The notes under the pieces were generated by a model, which ran no database searches, had not been told where the DNA came from, and was given only the letters and a program-made list of their open reading frames with translations. 64,000 bases of DNA from Ulota crispa (lineage: Eukaryota; Streptophyta; Bryopsida; Orthotrichales; Orthotrichaceae): positions 21,592,727 to 21,656,726 of the forward strand of contig OY987245.1 of the NCBI GenBank assembly GCA_963920765.1. Direction: 5' to 3'. Below, one piece after another: positions 33,993-45,348 of the stretch. Within the stretch, counting starts at the first letter, position 1. Each line of letters begins with the position of its first letter. Made by a program: the position numbers and the translations under genes.

Positions 33993-36900
33993 ATGGAGTC
34001 CGCGAGGAGGAACTCTGTCTTTCTAGCTCCGAGGAGAATTTCTTGTTTTTCGTTGTTGCTTTGGTTGTGTTTTATAATAGGTTTGGCGTACGGCAAAGAA
34101 TGTACCAATGTGCCGACGGAGCGCGCCTCGCATACAATTCGTAGTCAAGGAATTCTTTCTGGAGGCGGAATCTTCGATGAGGAGGCTTCTGCGGAGGAGA
34201 TTACTCGGTCTTCAGGGATACTGGCGATGCCTGAGACAGCCCTAATTAGCGCTTTCAGGAAGTTCTTGGCCTGGAATGGTGGTGATGCAGTTCGAGATTT
34301 CTTGCCTGTGGTGGAAGAAGAGCTCATGGATGACGTGTTGGTAGAGTTTGACGATTGGGAACAGGCTTGGAGGAAAATCGCTAAGCCGATGGTTGAAAAG
34401 ACAGCGCGAAGAGCTGAGGTGCATGAAGGCTCTAGTGATCAAAATGACGTTATTACATTGCAATTACAAGTTTCTGAAGATATCGATGGAAAACTCGTGG
34501 AATCGAGTGAAGAAGTTGTGTCACGGTCAGAACCGGTTGTTGCTGGCTTGTTGAAGGATGTCAGCTTGCACAAGGTAAATTAAATGTGAAATTATACGCA
34601 TTTCTAAATTTCTTTTATTAGATATTGTAACAAGTAGGAACGTGCGACATTGTTTGAAAAAATCCATCGGTAACAAGCTACGCAAAAGGCTCTGACTTGT
34701 TCGTTTAGCAGAAACGAAACTCCCGTCTTTTTTATTTAATTCTGAAATTGGAAGGTTTTTGCAATGAAACACAAGAAATCTTGGACAGTAACAATGTTGA
34801 GGGATGTTCGCTTGCACAAGTAAAGAAATTTGAGTGCAATAGCTCAATCATTGCTAAACCTTTTATTTCAAGTACTGTTCTAATTATTTTATATTGATTT
34901 TTTTCTACTCCATACCTTCCATTTTGAAGATTTTAATAACCGCTGGTAGAAGGGAGTGTTTTCTTTGCTTTCAAGTCGTTGAGTTTTTCAATAATGAATT
35001 GTATTCTAGTATAAAATGCAATATTATTAAATTAGTGCGTGTGGCAGGAATGGAAGATGTCTGTCTTTAAATGCTGTGATCAGTGGAAATGTAGTACATT
35101 GTTTGAAAGTTTTGTCGGTGAATGTTGATTTTGAAGCTGTATTTGTCTTTGAAGGGAAGAATGGAAATTATTTGGTCTTGCACAGGTGAGATTGGGAGCA
35201 GGCTCACCGCAGTTTGTGGCTCAGAACACCAACTTGCAGTACTTGTTGGAGCTCGATGTGGATAGTATGCTGTGGAGTTTTCGTAAGGTCGCAAATTTAG
35301 ATGCCCCTGGCCTACCATATGGTGGCTGGGAATCGCCAAGTTCTGAGCTTCGTGGACACTTTGTCGGTAAGAATAAATCTCTTCTTCTCTTTCTGTTTGC
35401 TGTGATGGATATCTTGGAGAAAATCTTAATTATAGCATTATAGTCAGTTTGTTGATGTAGTTCTTCGATGGACGCAATAGTCAAGTTGTAGTTTCCTGTT
35501 AGTGTGCCTGATTGGTTCAACCCTTACTACGGATTTACTTTTGACTGGAAGAAAGACTCGGTTTAATTTACAAGTTATGGACTTTTCCTGGTTAAATCCG
35601 TTTTATACTATGTTTCGCTTACACTGGTTTCAACAAGACCGCCGGTTTGGTGTTTTATTTTCGGTTACTTGTATTAATGTTTGAAGCTTGTTGGAGTGCT
35701 TTCCACAGGCCACTACTTAAGTGCATCTGCATTGATGTGGGCAAGTACACATAATACGTCACTTCAGGAGAAGATGAATGCACTTGTTCAAATTCTGAAA
35801 GAGTGTCAAACCAGCATCGGTTCAGGCTATCTTTCCGCATTCCCTCCCGAGTTCTTTGATCGTTTTGAAGCCATTGAACCTGTTTGGGCGCCATACTACA
35901 CAATACACAAGGTGCGCTGTTTGGAGCCGTTGTAAACGCTGTGATGCGTAAAGGTTAAAGCACTCGGTTTGACTTCTACAGCCTTTGTCGTCGCTGAAAT
36001 GGAATACATCTTACGAGATTGGCAGTATGTGATCTCAGATAATGAGAAATTGCATCAATCACTTGTGAAGACGCTGGAGCTCAAGATTGGAATGCTGCTA
36101 TAGTTTTCAAGAGTATTAAAGCAATCGCTGATGCTGTTGTTCAATCAGATTATGGCAGGGTTGCTGGATCAATATGCGTTGGCGGGATCCAGAGATGCCC
36201 TGGACATCGTCGTGGAAATGGCTAATTACTTTCACAGAAGGGTCAAGAGTGTGATCGAGAGATTCACGATAGAACGCCATTGGAGGTCTTTAAATGAGGA
36301 GACGGGCGGTATGAATGATGTTCTTTATCAATTATACATTGTGACGGTGAGCTCTCTTGTTGGTCTATCGTGTGAGAAGGTTACAACCTGTTTGCCTTTA
36401 ATTTTCTGACTTAGGGAGCCAAACAGGGTCGAAGATGTTCCACATCTAAAAAAATCTAGATTATGCACTAGCCTCTTCTAAGTTGTTTTGCAAATTCACT
36501 TTCGCCTAGTTTACAAAGGAGGGTGTTTTTGTGTCTCAATAATCTGAGGAAGTTTTCTGAATCAGAGTGACAAGAAGCATCTGGAGCTTGCGCATCTCTT
36601 TGATAAGCCGTGCTTCCTTGGCCCTCTTGCTCTGCAGGTACTTCACGTTCCATCTCTTAGCCGAACTCTAGATTGGTTTAAAGTTATTGTCGATACGTCA
36701 CACATTGCTAGGCGTTCTACCCTAATATATCGGCTGTTGCAGGCGGATCATTTATCTGGTTTCCATTCGAATACGCATATTCCAGTTGTTGTTGGAGCTC
36801 AGACGCGTTATGAGGTGACCGGTGACCCAATTTACAGAGTACGTAATCCTTCTATAGACGGTTTTCTATCAATGATTAGACTATGTTCTGTGTATTGTTT

Positions 36901-39900
36901 TTGGCTAGCTCATCCACTGAATTACTAATTGTACTTGAGCTATCGAAGCCTCTCTTGCAACTAAACAAATGGACAATCCTATGCTATTTTTTATGGACCG
37001 TCAAATATTGAACATATTGTGCTGATGCTCTGATGTCTTTAGTGAGGCGGGCATCATTTGTAGCTTACTCTTATCACGCTGCTCTTGCAGAGTATTGCAG
37101 ATTACTTTATGAAAATAGTGAATTCATCCCACAGTTATGCAACAGGTGGTACCTCATCTTCTGAATTCTGGTAAGCAAATTTCTGATATGTACAGACTGT
37201 TTCTATTTCTGATTCTGATCATTTTCAGATTTGTAATGCGGGATCTATTATGTAATGTGGGATCTATTAGATCTTGGTTTTTGCGAACCTAATTTCGTAG
37301 ATATTTCTATATTTATGTAAACTTTATGATCTGAATCTGTATACTGGACAGTGTGCCACTTAGTAGTGCTTTTTCTTCTCTCGCATTGTTCTGAATATTG
37401 GATCTGAGAGCAGGACGGATCCAATGCGGCAGGGCGGTACTTTGCACACTGAAAATCAAGAGACTTGCACCACCTATAATATGCTTAAGGTTGGTCTATG
37501 CCTCTCTATTGCCTGTCTGAATGTATGTGCAATTTTGTAGGTTTTAAAGAGATGTAATGTCTATGCATTATTCGTTATCGCAGCTTATTTTTATTAAAAG
37601 GCAGTAGTCTCTCAGATCTACAATATTAACTTTATAACTGTGTTTCTACCAATTACCAGCATAACTGGTTCCATTGTGGATCTGTGCGTTCGTTATCTGT
37701 CCTTCTTTTAGCTGTAATAGCGAATCAATTTTTGTGGAAGGTAATGCGGTAGTCATCAATTTGAAATACTGCGTTGGCGCGGGATTTTACTCTTGCTCAG
37801 GAAACCCTTTTCGATCCTCCGTCTTTATTGGAATTGGTGATGTCATTATGCTGTTCTCTCAGGTGGGGCGCGACACCTTGGTTGGCATCATTATGAAATT
37901 TGACATTTAATAGTGGCTGTAGATTGCAGTGGATAAATGTTTCTAGCTCTTGTAGAGTTGTAAGTTTTTCACCAATATTGTTGGTGCGATGATCTCTGCT
38001 ACAGATTGCAAGGACCCTTTTCCGATGGACCAAGGATCTTAAATACATGGATTATTATGAGCGCACACTTGTCAATGGTATTCTTGGAATTCAAAGAGGG
38101 CAGCAACCTGGAGTAATGATATACATGTTGCCAATGGGACCGGGTGCATCGAAGGCTAGAAGCTATCATGGTTGGGGGAACAAATTTGATTCTTTCTGGT
38201 GCTGCTATGGAACGGGTAACCTCTCAATTATTTGGATCTTCGTTTTTTTTCTTTATCGTTTACGCTTAATTTGTCAGCCGTCGTCCCCCTATTGCTCTGG
38301 CCTTTTTCTGTTCTGACGAAAAATAGCTAATCCAGAATCGTATAGAAGTACTACGATGCGCTAGTTATCTTGACCAAGCAGGAAAGTTAATGCTCTCTTC
38401 TAGATTTTCGATCAGGTTAGATGGCCGAAGCTAAACTAGTTATACTTCAAACCCGTCTTCGGTGAGGGTATGTCGTTCACCGTCATCTAGGATTTTGAAG
38501 AAGTACCGGCGAGGTAATTGCTATAAGTTTTTTGACTTTGCCATTTAGAGCTCTGGAATAGTGCACTGGTACTAGAGACCAATACTACTACGAACAGTCT
38601 CCTATGCTTCTGCATACCTTCTAAGATTTGAGCCAATTGTGTTCACGGCATCATTTACTTGTGGTATCGATGCAGCGATCGAGTCATTTGCAAAATTGGG
38701 TGACTCTCTCTACTTTGAAGAGGATGCCAAGACTCCCGCAGTGTACGTGACCCAATTCACAAGTAGTGTCTTCGAATGGGACGCTATTGGGCTCGTGCTC
38801 CATCAGTCACACAAGCCCTTGAATGTTGAGCAGTCTGTACTTGAGATAAGGTTCTCCTTCTCTAGTGGAACGTCTGGTGGTGCAAGTGCCGCTGCAAGCG
38901 AGGAGAATGCAGCAATCCACATCCGCATCCCGGCATGGACCCCTCGGAAGGGTTGCCTTGCTTATCTGAATGACGAAGAGATTGAGGCTCCTATTCCAGG
39001 TATGAATCGCTCCTTGCATCGTACAGATCAATGCAGACTCTCCAACTAAGTACACAAACATAAATGTGTTACTAATTAATCCCAATATTTTGTCTCTGGC
39101 TTTGCATGGGTGGTCGGTATCGATTGTTTTTGCCGGCTGATGCGTGCTGCTTTTAATTCCGTAGGTAACTTCTTGAGTATCAAGCGGAGATGGAGTTCTA
39201 AGGATCAACTAGTGCTTCTGCTGCCCATGGGTCTCCGACTGGAGAAAATTCAAGGTATTTATTCAGCATATCAATTATGGAGAACACTATGTTGGCCTTC
39301 AGTTCTGTGGGAATTAATTTTGAGTAATCTAGTCAAGCTGTTTAAAGGAGATGTGTAGGCCAGGGCAGTAGAATTTTGCTGCGACTTAACCTACTTTTCA
39401 TACCACATCAATTCTCCATGCTAATTTTCGTCACCGATAAGGTGATCTCGGCTCGTGATGGCGACGTTTAAAATATATATCACTAATATCCTCCGCAACT
39501 ACCTACTTTTTTATCGTTTTCATCTGCTTTCAAGTATTTATGTCTTTCAGATGTTTCAAAGCCAATCGGTTCTAAGAGCAGTTGGGGGTGAATGGAATTT
39601 ACAGATGACCGAGGCGCCTATACAGCATTGAATGCGATAATGTATGGACCGTTTGTGATGGCGGGGCTGAGCATGGGCGACTGGAAACTCGGACGTGTGG
39701 GAAATTTGTCCAAGTGGATACACCCTGTCCCCGCTGCCTATAACAGCCAATTGTCGACGTTTTCCCAAAATTGTGTTATCGGAGGTCAATGTAGCGGACC
39801 GCTCTTCATGGCCTGCAACAATGGCACAGCCATTATGAACTCTGCTCCAGTGGATGGGACTGATCAGAGTGGATTTGCCACGTTCAGGGTGGCTAATCCT

Positions 39901-40470
39901 CTTGGCAACTATGCACAAAGAACCGCACATGGAAAGCGGGTTGTTTCGATAGAACTTTTTAGCCAACCAGGACGTTTTCTGAAACACAATGGCAAAGATA
40001 ACCTTATCTCCGCTGGACCACCAAATTGCCTTCAATATACGGCGGAGTATGACAGATTTTGGGCACACAAGCTGGCAGAGGATTCGGAGACGTCAAAAAC
40101 ACTGGGTGATTGCCCGATCGAAGATTCAGTGTTTTTCTACCTACCTGGGTTGACGGGAGAAACTGATACGGTGTCATTTGAAGCTGCGAGTCAGCCTGGT
40201 TGCTTTCTGACTTCAAATTATGGTGAAACCACAGCACCAGGCGGCGTGTTTTTAAGATGTAATACGTCAGAAAACGAGAACAACTATGCTGCTCAGAGTA
40301 CATTTTCTGTTCAGAAAGGAGTAGCGGCTTGTCATCCCTTCAGCTTCATTGCTATGGGCAAGCACCAGAATTTCCTACTTGCTCCGCTTAACTCTTTGCG
40401 AGATGAAAGCTATACTATTTACTTTGACATTCAGTTTACAGAACTGTCCGCATTGAAAGTGGTATCTTAG
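33993..40470 (+). CDS. Secreted GH127 (DUF1680) beta-L-arabinofuranosidase-like protein
   Basis: Twelve exons, all in phase: 33993-34574, 35186-35366, 35709-35911, 36149-36346, 36566-36637, 36743-36838, 37091-37170, 37414-37489, 38005-38215, 38676-38999, 39165-39254 and 39605-40470 (TAG); 992 aa. An N-terminal signal peptide is visible (residues about 17-34, LLLWLCFIIGLAYG), followed by KECTN as in plant homologues. Family blocks: YLLELDVDSMLWSFRK, YGGWE, ELRGHFVGHYLS, APYYTIHK, LNEETGGMNDVLYQLY, HLFDKPCFLGPLA, GFHSNTHIP and YATGG. The zinc-cysteine cluster of GH127 is intact: E487 and C489 in QETC, and C562-C563 in FWCCYG, the first being the expected nucleophile. The C-terminal third has two beta-trefoil-like AbfB motifs (VSIELFSQPGRFLKH, VSFEAASQPGCFL), a likely arabinose-binding module. 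Probable role: trimming L-arabinofuranose from cell-wall glycans or hydroxyproline-rich glycoproteins; substrate inferred from the family. Longer than typical (about 860 aa) owing to an acidic N-terminal insert. Confidence 0.93.
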
Positions 40471-41127
40471 CATCGCCAACGGATCGCCACAACAGTAGCC
40501 TTAACTAAGGTACGTATACTTAGAATAAGTATTTGAGCATTGTTCCTGTTATTAGATCTTTCAGGATCCTTGTTCGGTCGTCTTGGCAGTTGTTTAGCGA
40601 TTCTACCCAAACTTAGCGTGTATATTTTGGTCACTGAATGAACAAATTATGAATTTTTCAAAGTACTGCATATTAGTGTACTCAAGACTGACACTAGACT
40701 CTCATTTCTAGACTTACAGTCTAAACAGGAGTCTAAACGGCTAACTTCTAGGTAAGGGTCCACATTCATGTATAATTGTTTAACGTCCTCTCTGTAAATG
40801 TTTGCAGGGTATGTGCAAGTAGAAGGGAACAGTATGGTAACCCGAACTGTACAAGATTGAAATATGTGTATTGGATTGGGGTTGATACCCAAGTTAATCC
40901 TCCAGACTACCCACCCGGAACATGATTCGTCCACTGTTTCTGATCACAATCTGACATTTACTATGAAGACGCGACTCAGCATCACCAACATTGATTGCCT
41001 CCGATCGGACCGCCAAATTTGAATTGTGAAGCTGAAATTTCTCAACTCCTCTCAATGTTGTAAATTTAATTTACACTCACGGTGCTACATCGTTCTGTAT
41101 CCCTATAATTGTGCTAAAGTCGGAAAA
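40471..41127. other. Intergenic between two convergent genes
   Basis: Holds the 3' ends of the GH127 gene (+) and the methyltransferase gene (-). No other gene recognised. Confidence 0.5.
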
Positions 41128-42577
41128 CTATTCTCGAACGGGCTTGAAATTGCGGTACGCTACCACAGCGTAAAAGGGATCTCTACCTGCAGACTGAAAC
41201 AAGTTGGTGATAAAGGAGAATGGGCCAGGAGACGGCTCTTTCACCTCCGGCATCTTCTTCACCACCTCCGGCATCGTGAATCCGTCGATGCACTGGAAGT
41301 ACTGCTTGACCAGCTGCGTTCGGCTGTAATCACTGCCATCTCGCCATGCAGCCACGGCTTTCTCGTAGAACATGCGGTTGCTGAAGCTCACTATGCACAC
41401 CCCGCCAGGTCGTAGCACTCGGTAAACCTCTGCGAACACCTTCTCCGGTTGTTGTAAGTACTGCACACTCACGGTGCAAAGAACTGCGTCGAATGAGTCG
41501 TCTGCGTTCTCCAGCTTTGGCTCCGCGTTCAAGTCCTTCACGAAGAAGTGGTTTAGCTGGCGGTTCCGTGACAGTTCTAGTGCGTTCAGGCCATGGCCTA
41601 CGACACGTTTGTACTTCTTCTCAGCTGCAGCAGACGTAAATTGCAATGGTAAGGTACATGTCCCAAATCCAACTAGCTTCTTTAACCCTATATCTGTATT
41701 TTCACTCAATGCTACACCAATAAAAACTGGTAAAAATCTAAGTCGAAAGCTAAAACAGGTATAATTGAAGAAAGGACACCATAGTAACGATGAAGATTCA
41801 TAACTTACAACACTATATAGCTCATATTATACAAAATAACGAAACAAATTAAGTTGGGATTCATTCTCGCAAAAATAAAAAACTGTCAGAACTTAGGGTA
41901 TGTTCACACTTGGTGTTAGGAGGGGTACTAGCGAAGGGAAATTAGATGCATTTGGACGCTACTTTAGACTACATTCATTTTGCTAATACCCCTCCTAACA
42001 CCAAGTGTGAGCATACCCTTATTCTCAGTATACAGAAGTAGTTCAAATTTTTATTTGCACGGTTGAAGGAAATGAGCTAATGCGAGCGCGGAAATCACCA
42101 AGACGTCTAAGGACTGAAGGATATAATTAACAACTCAAGCAAATGCTTCTGTTTTGAAGCTAGGGTTTCTGTTAGGGTTTAAGATACTGAAGATGAATTT
42201 GCACCTGGCAAATGGCTGACCCACGAGCTCATGAGATCCAGCACCTCGCCGTCCTCAGGTATGCGCTCCCGGTACAAATTAGTAAGACTGGCAAGGAACT
42301 GGTCATCGACGTGGGTAACCAACCGGGGAAATGAATAGAAGCCCCTGTCCGAGGTTACGTTCATCTTGGTCCTGCCCTCGTTGTTCAACACTTGGCGCAG
42401 GATTCGACCCCCCTGCGACTCAGTCATGCTACACTCAGGATTCCTCGCCATCCGCTTTGCCTGCCGCTTCGAATCCCGTGGCAGAAACGAGTTCGTCTGG
42501 CCCTTGAAGATGGTCGAGAGCTGCGCGGTTTGGGTACCGATTCTTGTGACTTGTTGTGCGAGACTGATCACCGCCAT
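41128..42577 (-). CDS. SAM-dependent methyltransferase (Methyltransf_11 type)
   Basis: Two exons on the minus strand, 42577-42205 and 41624-41128 (stop TAG), joined across a 580-bp intron in phase 1; 289 aa. The first about 72 residues are basic and unconserved (possible targeting region). The conserved part starts DRGFYSFPRLVTHVDD. Motif I is read as EVLDLMSSWVSHLP (residues about 111-124); then RVVGHGLNALELSRN, the DSFDAVLCTVSVQYLQQP motif, and LRPGGVCIVSFSNRMFYEKA. The C-terminal end is DPFYAVVAYRNFKP. Such proteins are conserved in plants and bacteria, but the acceptor substrate is unknown to me. The intron carries a Tourist-like MITE. Start ATG chosen as the first in the open frame; an internal Met at 43 is also possible. 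Confidence 0.88.
41896..42018. mobile_element. Tourist-like (PIF/Harbinger) MITE with TTA target duplication
   Basis: Starts GGGTATGTTCACACTTGGTG, ends CACCAAGTGTGAGCATACCC. Arms of about 33 bp with one mismatch, flanked by TTA on both sides. 123 bp, inside the methyltransferase intron; the very low arm divergence suggests a recent insertion. Confidence 0.9.
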
Positions 42578-42704
42578 AGCTGCTCGCTCGGAGGGTCAAG
42601 TTTTAGGACTAAGGCAGCAAACTAGCAACATCCATAAGCGTGAAACTAAGGACTCTGGAGTAAGGAAATTCAATTGATGAACTTTGAAAAAAAAAATTGT
42701 TAAA

Positions 42705-42975
42705 ACCAGAAATATTGGCATCGATTTCAAAGTCTTAATTGCAAGCATTTGTTCACAAATATTTTTCAAAATCACTATAGTTGTGTGTAGGAGATGCTAA
42801 AAACAACGCTAAGTGAAGTCTTTAGTGTGCTCATAATACTAACTTAAGGAGTTCTTAAATAGTGAGATGGGGCACTCAAAACTGTCATGCCAGTCACGCA
42901 AAAACCATCACTTTGTCACCCATAACCATCATTTTGTCACCCATGGCCAAATGTTTATATCTGTCAGTCACTGAC
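42705..42975 (-). repeat. Dispersed repeat, copy 2 (inverse of 28520-28760)
   Basis: Contains AAATATTGGCATCGATTTCA, TGCAAGCATTTGTT, GTTCTTAAATAGTGAGATG and repeated GTCACCCATAACCATCA units, the inverse of copy 1. It lies in the 5' flank of the methyltransferase gene. Confidence 0.6.
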
Positions 42976-43250
42976 ACACAATCTCACTGCTAGGCAACGC
43001 CGATGGGGATACTCAAGGAGAGGGTCGCTACCTTAGTCCGACACATAATTTGAACTCGAGTTTGGTTACAGGATGACAATTCAAAACTCAAAACCCAAAA
43101 CCCAAAACCCAAGATAATGCAACTGCGCAAGAATTCAAGGAGCAGGAACGAGAGAGGTGCCCACTTTCTGACCTGATTAGACGATGGGCTGTCGCTTGAG
43201 AAACGAGCTACAAAACACTTGGTGCATTGGCAGGCGCAAATTCGTATGTT

Positions 43251-43613
43251 ATGAGAACTCCACTTCGGCTTCCAATTCAACAATCCTTAAACCCTTGCAC
43301 GCTACAATTCAAACCAAGGATTCCGAGAAGATACAGGAGAAAAATTGCGTACAATCGTTGCAAAAATGTGCGGGTTTGCTGGAACCATTTTGCAGTGAAC
43401 GCATTCAAGAGTGGTGCAGGAGAAGGTGACAAGTCAGGATTGAAAGAGGGAGAAAGAAAAGGGAGCTGCAAAGCGACGCAGTCCACGTGGAGCGAACTGG
43501 ACCTCTCCAGGAGTCCTCATCTTCTTTTTATTGCAGCTTGTCCTGTAATTCAGCCGAATGCTCACAAATACGGGATTCAAAGTTACAAAAAAAAGAACTG
43601 CAATTTTTTCTAA
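43251..43613 (+). CDS. Unrecognised open frame, possible targeting-type first exon
   Basis: About 120 codons from ATG, divergent from the methyltransferase gene. The N-terminal part is strongly basic with Ser/Thr/Pro and no acidic residues (MRTPLRLPIQQSLNP..., then RRYRRK), resembling a plastid or mitochondrial targeting region. A donor-like GGAGAAG|GTGACA near 43427 could end the exon there. No downstream partner exon was found before the repeats at 43.8 kb, so it may be chance or a relic. Confidence 0.2.
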   Translation: MRTPLRLPIQQSLNPCTLQFKPRIPRRYRRKIAYNRCKNVRVCWNHFAVNAFKSGAGEGDKSGLKEGERKGSCKATQSTWSELDLSRSPHLLFIAACPVIQPNAHKYGIQSYKKKNCNFF

Positions 43614-43848
43614 AGGAAAACTTACTGCTATTCCAATGACAACATACCTTGATAACTTTGCCTTAGAAAATATGAATTTGTAGTTCAAACTTCTTGCTGA
43701 AATTTGCTGGTGTGTTGCTGCAAGGACAATCTTTGAGAGTGAGAAATCCTAAATTTGCACAATCATGATGACACACTATTGACAGATTTGATTGGAAGGC
43801 CTTCACAAGGCTCATAGGGGTCACATCCCTTGACTTCTCGTATACGGT

Positions 43849-44102
43849 TTAACCCCTGAGCACCCAAGGGGCCATATTATGGCCTCTTAATTTTGAAAAA
43901 TTTCCTTGTTTGAACGTTATAATCTTTTCAATGGTTCATGAAAGGACGTGTCCTTTTCCTTGAAACTTTGGACCTATGTTCACTACCAATCGGTACGGTC
44001 AATTTTTGTGGATCTCTTTTAGGTGAAGGTTTAAGGTTTGATTGGAATGAGTTCCAAAGGGTTTAAATTTGAGTGAACTTGTGCTGGGCGCTCAGGGGTT
44101 AA
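43849..44102. mobile_element. TTAA-flanked MITE D (CCCCTGAGC ends)
   Basis: TTAA-CCCCTGAGCACCC at the left, GGGCGCTCAGGGG-TTAA at the right: 13-bp inverted ends with one mismatch, 254 bp in all. The smallest and cleanest member of the TTAA/CCCY group; no coding capacity. Confidence 0.75.
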
Positions 44103-44389
44103 TTAATAATAGAAGTTTGTGAAAAGAGGTGGGGATAGTGTAATAATATCCTCAACCTCCATAATTACAAAAATGAGATGATCATGCACACTATTATCAT
44201 ATTGTTTATCTACTTTAATGGGAAATTCTACTTTTACAACTAAGTTTGTTGTACACACATTGGGTGGTAACATCTTTAATTTTGAAACCTCTTAGTGAAC
44301 AAGGAAGATATGATTTTCACAAAAAAAATTATGGGATTTTTATTACTCTCAAGGATTAGTACTCTAGTCAAATAAGCGGCTCTACTACA

Positions 44390-44545
44390 AGGAAAAATAT
44401 CCAAAATGACAAAAATATGTCCAAATCAACATGGCCAAATCTACAAAAATTGTTCAATTTGATAGTTTTTTTGTCATTTTAAACACATTTAGTCAATTTG
44501 AACATGTCAATTAGGACACAATTTTTGGGATGAGCTCATACCATT
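44390..44545. mobile_element. Partial relative of the 45200 CACTA-like MITE
   Basis: Begins near CTACTACAAGGAAAAATATC and shares AAATGACAAAAA, CAACATGGCCAAATCTACAA, TGTCATTTTAAACACATTTA and a terminal CAATTTTTGG with 45200-45348. It is followed by GAGCTCAT, which also precedes the 45200 element. Ends degraded. Confidence 0.5.
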
Positions 44546-45199
44546 TGGATCCTCCAAACTCTTGGGTATTCCTCCAATTTTTTCAATTAATTGTCCTCCA
44601 CTAGTCTAGGGTCGTTGACCATGTTTTTGTCGTTTAAGGGCTTTTCAGTATTTGATACTCTTTGACATTATCAAAATATGATATCAAATTAGACATATCT
44701 TCATATTAGACCAAGTTGCTATGGATGCTTATCATAGAAATTGGCCAATCAGATGATGCCCCTATAATTTGTAAAGAAAAAAAAATCTTTGTTTTCAATT
44801 GAATCTACTATTAATTAGGAAACGAGTTGGATTAACCTCTCACTTACTCTACAAATTCTTGTGATCACAAAAGACACATTTCTCTAACCCGAAATTTTCA
44901 CAAAATCCTCAATTTCAATATGAGCTAGGTGCAAAAAGAATCATCTTTTTAATAATTTCTTGGGGTGACTCTCCAATCTTTCGTAAACTACGTGAGATAA
45001 AAAATAGGGTCAATTTTATTCATTGGAGATAAATTTAATCTTTTTACCATAGCATTTTAAAAATAGTTCTTGCTTCATTATACGTAAAATAAGGTGGTGT
45101 ATAATCCTCCATTTTAGAATTCTATATAAAAAAAATGGCAGGAATATAAGATTATCCTAAAAGAGTTTAGTAGGATGAGTGTAGGGTTTAGAGCTCATG

Positions 45200-45348
45200 C
45201 ACTACAAAAAAATTGTCCAACTTGACATGTCCAAATTGATTAAATGTGTCCAAAATGACAAAAAATGTCCCTAGTGACAAAAAAATGTTCAAGTCAACAT
45301 GGCCAAATCTACAAAAGATGTCCAAATTGACACAATTGCCTTGTAGTG
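45200..45348. mobile_element. CACTA-like MITE made of repeated TGTCCAA words
   Basis: CACTACAAAAAAATTG at the left, CAATTGCCTTGTAGTG at the right. The interior is an irregular array of TGTCCAA(A/G)TTGACA and AAAATGACAAAAA words. Outside triplets ATG and ACG differ by one base. Confidence 0.7.
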
